A DNA stretch of 64,000 nucleotides from contig NZ_CP059997.1 in the NCBI RefSeq assembly GCF_018736145.1, positions 9,113,501-9,177,500 on the forward strand. Direction: 5' to 3'. How positions within the stretch are numbered: the first letter of the stretch is position 1; each line of letters opens with the position of its first letter. Of the stretch, positions 52,765 to 61,160 are shown in pieces. A program made the translations under genes and the position numbers. The notes under the pieces are model-generated. The model was given only the letters and a program-made list of their open reading frames with translations, had not been told where the DNA came from and made no database searches. The stretch comes from Amycolatopsis sp. CA-230715 (GTDB lineage: Bacteria; Actinomycetota; Actinomycetes; Mycobacteriales; Pseudonocardiaceae).

Positions 52765-53604
52765 TCAGCGGAACTCGTCCGCGTTGGCCTCCGCCCACTG
52801 CGCGTAGGTCCGCGCCGTGCGGCCGAGCACGCGCTCGACCGTCGGCGTCGTGGGATCGGGCTGGTCGACCGCGGCGGCGAACCCGCCGATGAGCCATTCG
52901 GCCGTGTCCTCGCCGAGCCCCCATTGGGCGTACTGCGCCTTCGCCTCGGCGTGGGTCAGTTCCTCGAACCGGATTTCCCTGCCCAGCACCGCGCTGATGG
53001 CCTTCACCTGGTCGAACTGGCTCATCGCGCCAGGCCCGGTGATGTCGAGCTTCTGCCCGGTGTAGCCCTCGTCCTCGATCGCCTTCGCCGCGACGGCCGC
53101 GATGTCCACGAGGTCGATCGGGTTGACCATCGCCGCACCGTACGGCGCCCGCACCACGCTTTCCGTTCGGATCGAGTGGGCCCACCCCGTCGTGTTGATC
53201 ATGAACGCGCCCGGTCGCACGAACGTCCAGTCGAACCCCGCGGCCTCCACCGCCTTCTCGACGGTGTGGTAGCCGGGCCCACTGGAACCGGGGAACTGCG
53301 GATCGTCGTCGGCGTTCAAACCGCTGAGTGCGACGACCCGCCGCACGCCTGCTTCCTTCGCGTGGCGGGTGAATTCCTCGACCGTGCCCGCGAGCGGGGC
53401 GAGGTAGACGGTGTCGACGCCCTCCAGTGCGGCCGGGAGCGTGTGCGGTTTGCCGAGGAAGCCCTTCGCCACCTCCACGCCGTCGGGCAGTGCCGCGCGC
53501 TCCGGATTCACCGTCAGCGCGCGGACCTTCGCGCCGACCGCCACGAGCTCGTCGACGACCAGCCTGCCCACGCTGGCGGTCGCCCCGGTCACCAGGATCG
53601 TCAT
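52765..53604 (-). CDS. NmrA-like NAD(P)-binding oxidoreductase
   Basis: 279 aa. VTGATASVGRLVVDEL, YLAPLAGTVEEF, RRVVALSGLNAD and FDWTFVRPGAFM are typical of the NmrA/QOR2 atypical SDR group; no YxxxK catalytic pair. Divergent from a TetR gene with an inverted repeat between them, so probably under that repressor. Confidence 0.85.
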   Translation of the reverse strand: MTILVTGATASVGRLVVDELVAVGAKVRALTVNPERAALPDGVEVAKGFLGKPHTLPAALEGVDTVYLAPLAGTVEEFTRHAKEAGVRRVVALSGLNADDDPQFPGSSGPGYHTVEKAVEAAGFDWTFVRPGAFMINTTGWAHSIRTESVVRAPYGAAMVNPIDLVDIAAVAAKAIEDEGYTGQKLDITGPGAMSQFDQVKAISAVLGREIRFEELTHAEAKAQYAQWGLGEDTAEWLIGGFAAAVDQPDPTTPTVERVLGRTARTYAQWAEANADEFR

Positions 53605-53618
53605 GCTCTCCCCTTTGT

Positions 53619-53656
53619 CGTATGCCGTACGCCTAAATTCAATCGTACAGCATACG
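53619..53656. promoter_or_regulatory. TetR-type inverted repeat operator
   Basis: CGTATGCCGTACG (53619-53631) and CGTACAGCATACG (53644-53656) form inverted arms with one mismatch, centred in the divergent promoter. Confidence 0.65.
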
Positions 53657-53681
53657 GGAATGTAGGATCACCGCTGTGGCC

Positions 53682-54467
53682 ATGGAACACAGCGGTGGGG
53701 GCGACCCCGACCGGACACTCGCCCTGCTCTGGCGCGATCGCGACGCCGGACCCGCCGAGCCCGCGCGCGGCCGCAAGCCCCGGTTCACGATCGACGAGGT
53801 GGTCGACGCCGCGGTGAAGCTCGCGGACGCCAACGGGATGGCCGCGACGTCGATGCACTGCGTCGCGAAGGCGCTCGGCGTCGGCACGATGACGCTCTAC
53901 ACCTACGTTCCGTCCAAAGAGGAACTCATCGACCTCATGCTGGACGTCGTGCTCCGCGAGCGCGCGTTCCCGCGGCCTGGCGAACCACGGCCGGAGGACT
54001 GGCGCGACCAGGTCCGCCTCTACGCCGATCGCACGCGCGCGATGTACCGGCGCCATCCGTGGGTGCGGGAGGTGTCCATGATCCGGCCGAGCCTCGGGCC
54101 GGGGATGATGGCAGGCAACGAATACCTGCTGTCCACCATGGCGAACCTCGGGCTGAGCCCGCGCGACCTCGCGGCGGCGGCGAACGCCGTGGCGGGGCTG
54201 ATCGAGTCCGCGGCAGGCGTGGAAGCCGGGCGTGCGCGGCTGGAACAGCTCACCGGCGAGACCGAGGACACCTGGTGGCAGCGGCGGTCTTCGTTCTGGG
54301 AGAAGTACTTCGACGTCACCGAGCACCCGACGATCGTTCAGGTCTGGAACGACGGCGGCTACGACGACAGCGCGACGGACCAGTCCTCGTGCGCCTTCGC
54401 ATTCGGCCTCGAACGCATCCTCGACGGCATCGCGTCGATAGTGTCCACAGTAGATACCGCGGACTGA
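53682..54467 (+). CDS. TetR/AcrR-family regulator
   Basis: 261 aa from ATG 53682 (GTG 53676 also possible). HTH TIDEVVDAAVKLADANGMAATSMHCVAKALGVGTMTLYTYVPSKEELIDLMLD; a long C-terminal ligand domain as in TetR_C class proteins. Likely represses the divergent NmrA-like gene and itself. Its stop is one base from the convergent SDR gene's stop. Confidence 0.88.
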   Translation: MEHSGGGDPDRTLALLWRDRDAGPAEPARGRKPRFTIDEVVDAAVKLADANGMAATSMHCVAKALGVGTMTLYTYVPSKEELIDLMLDVVLRERAFPRPGEPRPEDWRDQVRLYADRTRAMYRRHPWVREVSMIRPSLGPGMMAGNEYLLSTMANLGLSPRDLAAAANAVAGLIESAAGVEAGRARLEQLTGETEDTWWQRRSSFWEKYFDVTEHPTIVQVWNDGGYDDSATDQSSCAFAFGLERILDGIASIVSTVDTAD

Positions 54468-54468
54468 C

Positions 54469-55179
54469 CTACCACGGCACCGGTCCCTTGTCGTTGAAGA
54501 ACCCGCCGGTCGGCCCTTCCTCGGCGAGCGCGAGGTCGACGATCACCCGCGCGCCTTCGGCGACCGTGCGCGTGCCGCGGTGCCCGTTCATCTCGGTCGC
54601 GGTGAACCCCGGTGTCGCCGCGTTGACCCGGATATGGGCCAGTCCAGGGTCGTTCGCGAAGGCGCGCGCGTACTGGATGGTGAGCATGTTCAGGGCCGCC
54701 TTCGAGCTGGCGTACGCCATCCGCCGATCCGCGTCGCCGCCGAAGTCGGTGCCCGCACTGGTCAGCGCCAATGATCCGGTGGTGCTGGACACGTTGACGA
54801 CGCGCGGTGCCGCGGCCGCGCGCAGCAGCGGCAGCATGGCGTTGGTCGTGGTGACCACGCCGAAGACGTTGACCTCGAAGGTGTCCCGGACCTGGGCCGC
54901 GGTGAGCGCGGCCGGCACGCCTTCCGCGATCGCCCCCGCGTTGTTCACCAGAACGTCCAGCCCGCCGTGATCCGCGCGGATCCGGTCGGCCACCGCCCGT
55001 ACGGTCGCCGGATCCGTCACGTCGATCCGGACCGCATGCGCGCCGACCTCCTTCGCCGCCGCCTCGCCGAGGCCGGGATCGCGGCTGCCGAGCAGGACCG
55101 CCATCCCGTTCGCGACGAGCTGACGCGCGGTTTCCTTGCCGATTCCCCGGTTGGCACCGGTGACGAGCGCGACTGGCAT
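54469..55179 (-). CDS. Short-chain dehydrogenase/reductase
   Basis: 236 aa from ATG 55179. Cofactor motif VTGANRGIGKE, NNAGA, catalytic Ser in VNVSSTTG, and YASSK (YxxxK). NAD(P)H-dependent carbonyl or alcohol oxidoreductase; substrate unknown. Divergent from a TetR gene across a 42-base dyad. Confidence 0.9.
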   Translation of the reverse strand: MPVALVTGANRGIGKETARQLVANGMAVLLGSRDPGLGEAAAKEVGAHAVRIDVTDPATVRAVADRIRADHGGLDVLVNNAGAIAEGVPAALTAAQVRDTFEVNVFGVVTTTNAMLPLLRAAAAPRVVNVSSTTGSLALTSAGTDFGGDADRRMAYASSKAALNMLTIQYARAFANDPGLAHIRVNAATPGFTATEMNGHRGTRTVAEGARVIVDLALAEEGPTGGFFNDKGPVPW

Positions 55180-55191
55180 GCGAATCTCCCG

Positions 55192-55233
55192 TGATGTTAC
55201 AAGTCGTATCATGTGATACTTGTTGTAACATCA
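55192..55233. promoter_or_regulatory. 42-base dyad operator
   Basis: TGATGTTACAAGTCGTATCA (55192-55211) and TGATACTTGTTGTAACATCA (55214-55233) are inverted with 17 of 20 positions paired. It covers the divergent promoter of the SDR and TetR genes. Confidence 0.75.
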
Positions 55234-55238
55234 AACCC

Positions 55239-55847
55239 ATGCCGGAGACAACGGGCCTTCGGGCCGCTGGAGCGGCCCGAACCCGGCGCAACATCCTCGA
55301 CGCCACGCGGCGGCACCTCGTCGAGGCCGGGTTCCACCGGCTGAGCCTCGAACAGGTCGCCGCCGACGCCGGGGTCACCCGCGTGACCGTGTACCGCCGC
55401 TTCGGCTCCAAGCTCGGGCTCCTCGACGCCGTCGCCGAGGACGTCGCGGACCGCGCGCGAGTCGTCGTACGAATGCGGCGCGCGGCCGAGACACCCGACC
55501 CGGTCAGCGCGTTCCGCACGATGGTCGCCGAACTCTGTCGCTTTTGGAGCGTCGATCCGATCGTCCTGCGCAGGCTCATCAGCCTCGCCGCGGTGGACCC
55601 GGAAGCCCGCGAAGTGCTCGAAGGCAGGGACGGCTGGCGGTACGAGCGCGTCGCGGAGTTCGTCCGCAGACTCGACGCCGATGGCAGGCTGCGCACCGGT
55701 TTCGACCTCGACCAGGCCGTCGCCGCGGTGGGCGTGATCACCGGGTTCCCCGCGTGCGACGAACTCGCGACCCGGCTCGGCGCGCGGCTCGACACGCTCG
55801 ACCGCATGGTCATCCCGTTGCTGGCCGGTGTGGTCCGCCTGGACTGA
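55239..55847 (+). CDS. TetR-family regulator
   Basis: 202 aa from ATG 55239. HTH RRNILDATRRHLVEAGFHRLSLEQVAADAGVTRVTVYRRFGSKLGLLDAVAED. Sits immediately behind the 42-base dyad; likely controls itself and the divergent SDR gene. Confidence 0.9.
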   Translation: MPETTGLRAAGAARTRRNILDATRRHLVEAGFHRLSLEQVAADAGVTRVTVYRRFGSKLGLLDAVAEDVADRARVVVRMRRAAETPDPVSAFRTMVAELCRFWSVDPIVLRRLISLAAVDPEAREVLEGRDGWRYERVAEFVRRLDADGRLRTGFDLDQAVAAVGVITGFPACDELATRLGARLDTLDRMVIPLLAGVVRLD

Positions 55848-55866
55848 GCCGGTCATGATGATGATC

Positions 55867-56733
55867 ATGACCGTGGACATCGCCCCGCCCGCGAGGCTGG
55901 GGGAGACGGCACTACCCGACGGGCGGCTGCTCGGCTGGGCCGAATGGGGTCCGCGCGACGGGGTGCCGGTGCTGCTGAGCCCAGGCGCGGCGACGAGCAG
56001 GTGGCTGGGATGCGGCGCCGTCGAAGGGCTCGGTGTGCGGCTCATTTCCCTCGACCGCCCTGGTCTCGGCGTTTCGACACCGTCGCCAGGGCGCACCTTC
56101 GCGGACTTCGCCGCGGACATCCGGGCGTTCGCGGCGGAGCGGGACCTCGGGAAGCCCGCGATGGTGGGCAATTCGCAGGGCGGGCCGTTCGCGCTGGCTT
56201 GCGCCGAGGAGGGCGTCATTTCCGCGCTGGCGCTGGTGTCCTGTGCCGACGAGGTCGCGGCACCGGAGTTCGCGGACCGGATTCCCGCCGGGCTGCGCGA
56301 CATCGTGACGAAAGCACGCGAAGACCCAGCAGGTGCCGAAGCGATGTTCGCCGGGTTCGATGCCGGGACGATGTGGGACATGGTGATCGCGGGCAGCCCG
56401 GACGTGGACCTCGCCGTCTACCGCGATCCGTCGTTCGAGGCCACGTACCGGCGGGCGCTCGCCGAGGCGTTCCAGCAAGGGGCGGCGGGGTACGCGCGGG
56501 ACACATTGCTCGCGATGAGCCGCTGGCCGTTCCGCTTCGACGCCATCACCGCGCCGGTGGACATCTGGTACGGCGAACGGGATGTGAGCCACTCGCCGGA
56601 CAACGGCGAGTGGCTCACATCCCGCATCGGCGGGGCCCACCGGCACCTCGTCCCGGATGCCGGTGGCTCCCTGCTGTGGACGCACGCGGAGGCGATCCTG
56701 CGCCGCCTGCTAGCTCACATCGAACGGCACTGA
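55867..56733 (+). CDS. Alpha/beta-fold hydrolase
   Basis: 288 aa from ATG 55867; in-frame ATGs at 55855, 55858 and 55861 are alternatives within a 22-base palindrome (55851-55872, arms GGTCATGAT/ATCATGACC). The nucleophile elbow GNSQGG has Ser; LDRPGLGVS; late acid GERD and His in LLWTHAE. A perfect 21-bp inverted repeat lies within the coding sequence at 56578-56624. Ends 19 bases inside the convergent GH92 gene. Substrate unknown. Confidence 0.82.
   Translation: MTVDIAPPARLGETALPDGRLLGWAEWGPRDGVPVLLSPGAATSRWLGCGAVEGLGVRLISLDRPGLGVSTPSPGRTFADFAADIRAFAAERDLGKPAMVGNSQGGPFALACAEEGVISALALVSCADEVAAPEFADRIPAGLRDIVTKAREDPAGAEAMFAGFDAGTMWDMVIAGSPDVDLAVYRDPSFEATYRRALAEAFQQGAAGYARDTLLAMSRWPFRFDAITAPVDIWYGERDVSHSPDNGEWLTSRIGGAHRHLVPDAGGSLLWTHAEAILRRLLAHIERH
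56578..56624. repeat. Perfect 21-bp inverted repeat inside a coding region
   Basis: Arms 56578-56598 and 56604-56624 with a 5-base loop (GACAA). It would make a very stable RNA hairpin within the hydrolase mRNA, about 110 bases before its stop and the convergent gene end. No T-run follows. Confidence 0.85.
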
Positions 56734-59700
56734 CCGGCCACCGGCCCGCGGACAGTGTTGTCCAGGCCGTGATCGGTCGGTGGCGGCTGGTTCCCGGCGC
56801 ACGCCAGCGGGCCCTGGACCGCGCTGGCTGTGAGCAGCGGGCCCTTGTTCCCGGTCAGGGTCACCGGGCCGGTGACGCTCGCGCGCTCGATCCAGACCCG
56901 GTCCGCACCGGTGATCGCGACCGGTCCGGACACCGCGGTTCCGTTCAGCAGCACCGAATCCGCGCCGCTCGCGGTCACCGGGCCGGTGATCGTGCCACCG
57001 GTGGCGACCAGGCTCGCACCGCGGGCGACGGTCACCGGGCCGCGCACGGTCGCACCCGACAGGCACACGGTCCCGCTGCCGACGGTCAGCGGCCCGCTCT
57101 GGGTGCCGGTGACCGTTTTCGAGCACGTGGCGTCCGGCTGGCCGAGCAGCTCGAACTCGCTCAGCGCGACCGGGCCGCCCGAGCCCGCGGTGACCTCCAG
57201 CCGGTAGTAGGCGTAGTGCGCCGGGTTGGCGACCTTGAACGCCCTGGTCTGCTGGCGCCAGGCGAAGCTCTGGTCGGTCCGCTGATCCGCGACCGCCCAG
57301 TTCTTGCCGTCGTAGGACCCCTTGAGCACCCAGCTCTTCGGCTCGCCGGCGCCCTTCGGCGAGGTGAGCGTGTAGTGCGTCGCCGCCTCGGCGGACGAAG
57401 CGAGCTGGTACTGGACACCGGGGTTCGGGCTCGCGAACTTGGCTTCGGTCATGGAGGTGTTGTCGAAGACCGGGTTCACGTCCGTGCCGTCGGTGCTGCT
57501 CGCCGTTCCTTTCCCCGGCCCGGTGAGGTCGTGCAGCGGAGTCGGCACCGCGACACCCGTGGTCAGCGACTTCGGCGCGTCAGCGGCGCCGGTGCCCCAG
57601 TTCGACGGCGTGGCGCCGAGGTCGAAGTCGAGCGTGCCGCCCTTGGCGATCAGGTCGTGCGGCAGCGACGTCGAGGAGTACGCCTTGCCGTTGACCTTCA
57701 GCCCCTGCACGTACACGTTCTTCGCGCTGTTCTTCGGCGCGTTGACCACCAGGTCCTTGCCACCGCCCAGGTGCACGGTCGCCTTCTTGAACAACGGCGA
57801 GCCAATCGCGTAGTCCGGACTGCCCATCTGCAGCGGGTAGAACCCGAGCGCGCCGAAGACGTACCACGCGGACATTTCGCCGTTGTCCTCGTCGCCGGCG
57901 TAACCCTGGCCCAGTTCGCTGCCGACGTAGAGCCGCGAGAGCGCTTCGCGGACCTTCGCCTGGGTCTTCGAGGGCTGACCCGCGTAGTCGTACATGTAGA
58001 GCAGGTGGTGCGACGGCTGGTTGGAATGGCCGTACTGGCCCATCCGCACATCCCGCGCTTCGCGCATCTCGTGGATCGTGCCGCCGTAGGAACCGGGGAA
58101 GTTCGCCGTCTCGGGCGTGGCGAAGAACGTGTCGAGCTTCTTCGCCAGCCCGTCCTTGCCGCCGTAGAGATTCGCGAGTCCCTGCCCGTCCTGCGGCACG
58201 GTGAACGCCATGTTCCAGCCGTCGGTCTCGGTGTAGTCGCCGCCCCACACCCGCGGGTCGTACTGGCCAGGCGGCAGGCGGAACTTGCCATCGGGCGTCT
58301 TGCCCTGGAAGAACCCGACGCTCGGGTCGAACAGGTTCACGTAGTTCTGCGCCCGGTTGCGGAAGTACTCGTAGTTTTCCGCGTACTCGGCCTTCTTCGG
58401 GTCGTTCGGAGCGGCTTCGTCGGCGAGCTTCTTCGACATGTTCGCGATGCCGAAGTCGTTGACGTAGCCCTCGATCGCCCACGACATGCCCTCGCCGGTG
58501 GCGGTCGAGGTGTAGCCGTTGAAGATCGACGTGTCGAGCCCCTTGCGGCCGATGTCCTGGTTCGGCGGGGTGACCGTCGCGTTCTTCACCGCCGCGTCGT
58601 AGGCGGACTTCACGTCGAAACCCTTGACGCCCTTGAGGTAGGCGTCGGCGAAGGCCACGTCGGAGCTGGTTCCGGTCATCAGGTTCGCGTAGCCGGGGGA
58701 GGACCAGCGCGCGATCCACCCGCCGTCGCGGTACTGCTGCACGAACCCGTCGACCATCTTCCCCGCCATCTCGGGCGTCAGCAGCGAGTAGGCGGGCCAG
58801 GTGGTGCGGTAGGTGTCCCAGAACCCGTTGTTGACGTAGATCTGGCCGTCGACGAGTTTCGACCCGGTCTGCGTCGGCGTGTCCTGGCCCGCCTTCGGCG
58901 AGACCGGGCTGGCGTAGCGCCACTTCGGCTGTGCGTCGGTGCCGACGTTCTCCGAACCCGAGTTCGGGTAGAGGAAGAGCCGGTACAGGTTCGAATAGAG
59001 CGTGGTGAGCTGGTCCTGCGTCGCGCCTTCGACCTCGATCACACCGAGCGCCTTGTCCCAAGCGGACTGCGCCGCGTCCCGAACCGCGTCGAACGAGGTG
59101 TTCGGCGCGATTTCCAGCGCGAGGTTCTTCTTCGCCTGCTCGACGCTGACCAGTGACGTCGCGATCCGCATGGTCACCGCGTCGGCACCGTCGAACTTCA
59201 GGTACCCGCGGACGTTGTCCCTGCCTTCGCCGGGCAACTTGGCCCCGCTGACCGGTTTCCGGTCGAAGCTCGCGTAGACGAACATGCGCCCAGCGCCCGC
59301 GGAAAGCCCGCTCTTCGCGTCGGTGAACCCGGACAGCGTGCCCGCGGCCTGGTCGAGCGTAAGGCCGCCCAGGTTGTTCACGTTGTCGAAGACGAGGTTC
59401 TTTTCCTTACCGGGGAACGTGAACCGGAACATCGCGGCGTGATCGGACGGCGCGATCTCGGTCTTGATCCCGTTGTCGAACTGGACGCCGTAGTAGTGCG
59501 CCTTCGCGATTTCGTTGTCGTGGGAGAAGGAAAGCTGCCGCGCCGCGCGGTTCGCGTCGGGCACCCCCGCGGCGAGCGACGGCATCACCTGGAAGCTCTG
59601 CCGGTCGCCCATCCACGGGCTCGGTTCGTGGCTGAGCCCGAAGGCCTGCAGCATCGGCTTGTTCTCGGCGTTGTTGCCGGAATGGTAGTTGTAGAGCCAG

Positions 59701-61025
59701 CTCGCCGAGCCCGCGTCGGTGACCGGCGTCCAGAAGTTGAACCCGTGCGGTACCGCGGTGGCCGGGAAGTTGTTGCCCCGCGAGAAGGTGCTGTTCGCCA
59801 GCGTGCCGCGGGTGGTGCGCACGTGATCGGACAGGTGCGCGGTCGGTGCCGCGGGCGGGGCGGCCGCGATCTTGACGTCGTCCACCCAGCCCTGGAAGAA
59901 GCCGGGACCGTTCGGGTTGTCGTAGCCGAGCAGGATCCGGTCGATCGTCTTACCCGCGGCGACCGTGCCGATACCGGACCGGATCAGGTTCCACTGGTTG
60001 GCGTACAAGGCTTTCCCGGCGCCCTGCCCCTGCGGCGACAGTCCGAAGCCGTACTGGTCGGTGGCCTTGAGCCCGCTCAGGTAGGTCCCGTCGGTGAACG
60101 CGAGGTCGATCGCGGCGTTCGTGCTCGGGTACTTGAGATCGTCCTTCATGAACTCGGGGAAGATCTTGTACGACAGCTCGGTGTCCGCGGCGACCGGGAG
60201 GTCGACGTCGAAGACCTTGTTGTACGAGAACCCGTGCCCGCCACCGGGCTGGGAGCCCGAGTAGTGGAACGCGCGCTTGCCGGTGAATCCCACGCGCGGC
60301 TTGTTCGTGTACCCGGCGGTGGGCCCGCTGTCGGTGTAGGTGCGCATGTTCGGCAACGGCGGCGGCGCCGGATCGTCGTTGGCCAGCAGCAGTTCGGACA
60401 GCTGCAGCAGCGGATCGCCGTGGTTCGCGGTGACGTCGAGCCGGTAGTACCGGTAGCTGACCGGCTTCGGGAGCTTGAACTCCTTGGTCTGGAAGCGCTT
60501 GTCGAAGTTCTGGCCGGTCTGCTTGTCCAGTGCGGTCCACGTGGTGCCGTCGGAAGAGCCCTGCAGCGTCCAGTCCTTCGGGTCGCGCTTGTCGAAGTCG
60601 TTGGCCGAGGTCAGGGCGTAGTGCGTGAGCGAAACCGGTTCGGCGAAGGCGAACTGGGCCCAGCCGGTGGGCGCCTTCGCCAGCCACTTCGTGTCCGTGG
60701 AGCCGTCGACGAGGTTCGCGACGACCTCGCCGCCCTCGGTGTTTTCGTTGCTGGCGCTCGATTCGGTGATCTTGCTCCGGACGTCGCCGGGAATGGTCGT
60801 GCCGCTCGTGCCGTCGACGCCCGAGGCTCGCGGTTTCCCGGACGGGTCGGTGTCGACGGTGTCCGACCAGGTCGGCTGCGGGTCACCGGATTCGAACGAC
60901 GACGAGAAGCTGCCGCCGTCCGGCGCCGCCACGGCGGGCGCGGCGGTCATCCCCGCCGCGAGGACCACGGAACTGACAACGACGGACAGGATCTTGCCGA
61001 CCGGTGGCCGGGCGCTTCGGGGCAT
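56715..61025 (-). CDS. Secreted GH92 alpha-mannosidase with accessory domains
   Basis: 1436 aa from ATG 61025 (GGAG five bases upstream). Signal peptide ILSVVVSSVVLAAGMTAAPAVA. Then F5/8 type C domain (WAQFAFAEPVSLTHYAL ... LLQLSELLL), a galactose-binding-like domain, GH92 N and catalytic domains (NNGFWDTYRTTWPAY, DYTETDGWN, GYAGDEDNGEMSAWYVF), a second F5/8 C domain, and a C-terminal ~120 residues of short GPVTV/GATVRG-type repeats likely to form a beta-helix. Probably degrades alpha-mannans or glycoprotein glycans outside the cell. Paralogue of 49469-52693. Confidence 0.92.
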   Translation of the reverse strand: MPRSARPPVGKILSVVVSSVVLAAGMTAAPAVAAPDGGSFSSSFESGDPQPTWSDTVDTDPSGKPRASGVDGTSGTTIPGDVRSKITESSASNENTEGGEVVANLVDGSTDTKWLAKAPTGWAQFAFAEPVSLTHYALTSANDFDKRDPKDWTLQGSSDGTTWTALDKQTGQNFDKRFQTKEFKLPKPVSYRYYRLDVTANHGDPLLQLSELLLANDDPAPPPLPNMRTYTDSGPTAGYTNKPRVGFTGKRAFHYSGSQPGGGHGFSYNKVFDVDLPVAADTELSYKIFPEFMKDDLKYPSTNAAIDLAFTDGTYLSGLKATDQYGFGLSPQGQGAGKALYANQWNLIRSGIGTVAAGKTIDRILLGYDNPNGPGFFQGWVDDVKIAAAPPAAPTAHLSDHVRTTRGTLANSTFSRGNNFPATAVPHGFNFWTPVTDAGSASWLYNYHSGNNAENKPMLQAFGLSHEPSPWMGDRQSFQVMPSLAAGVPDANRAARQLSFSHDNEIAKAHYYGVQFDNGIKTEIAPSDHAAMFRFTFPGKEKNLVFDNVNNLGGLTLDQAAGTLSGFTDAKSGLSAGAGRMFVYASFDRKPVSGAKLPGEGRDNVRGYLKFDGADAVTMRIATSLVSVEQAKKNLALEIAPNTSFDAVRDAAQSAWDKALGVIEVEGATQDQLTTLYSNLYRLFLYPNSGSENVGTDAQPKWRYASPVSPKAGQDTPTQTGSKLVDGQIYVNNGFWDTYRTTWPAYSLLTPEMAGKMVDGFVQQYRDGGWIARWSSPGYANLMTGTSSDVAFADAYLKGVKGFDVKSAYDAAVKNATVTPPNQDIGRKGLDTSIFNGYTSTATGEGMSWAIEGYVNDFGIANMSKKLADEAAPNDPKKAEYAENYEYFRNRAQNYVNLFDPSVGFFQGKTPDGKFRLPPGQYDPRVWGGDYTETDGWNMAFTVPQDGQGLANLYGGKDGLAKKLDTFFATPETANFPGSYGGTIHEMREARDVRMGQYGHSNQPSHHLLYMYDYAGQPSKTQAKVREALSRLYVGSELGQGYAGDEDNGEMSAWYVFGALGFYPLQMGSPDYAIGSPLFKKATVHLGGGKDLVVNAPKNSAKNVYVQGLKVNGKAYSSTSLPHDLIAKGGTLDFDLGATPSNWGTGAADAPKSLTTGVAVPTPLHDLTGPGKGTASSTDGTDVNPVFDNTSMTEAKFASPNPGVQYQLASSAEAATHYTLTSPKGAGEPKSWVLKGSYDGKNWAVADQRTDQSFAWRQQTRAFKVANPAHYAYYRLEVTAGSGGPVALSEFELLGQPDATCSKTVTGTQSGPLTVGSGTVCLSGATVRGPVTVARGASLVATGGTITGPVTASGADSVLLNGTAVSGPVAITGADRVWIERASVTGPVTLTGNKGPLLTASAVQGPLACAGNQPPPTDHGLDNTVRGPVAGQCRSM

Positions 61026-61160
61026 CGTCGCTCCAAGGGGCCGAGGGGACCGCGTTTCCCGCACCGTTTCGCGGCGCCACGGAAGCCAAACCCGCGTGTG
61101 ACATCGATGTCAAGAAACGGGCCCGATCCTGACCGAAACCGGACAACCCCGTAACGCGCC

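Noticed and set aside
56578..56624. Intrinsic terminator
   Set aside because: Lies within the coding region with ~110 coding bases after it and no T-run; recorded as an unexplained repeat.
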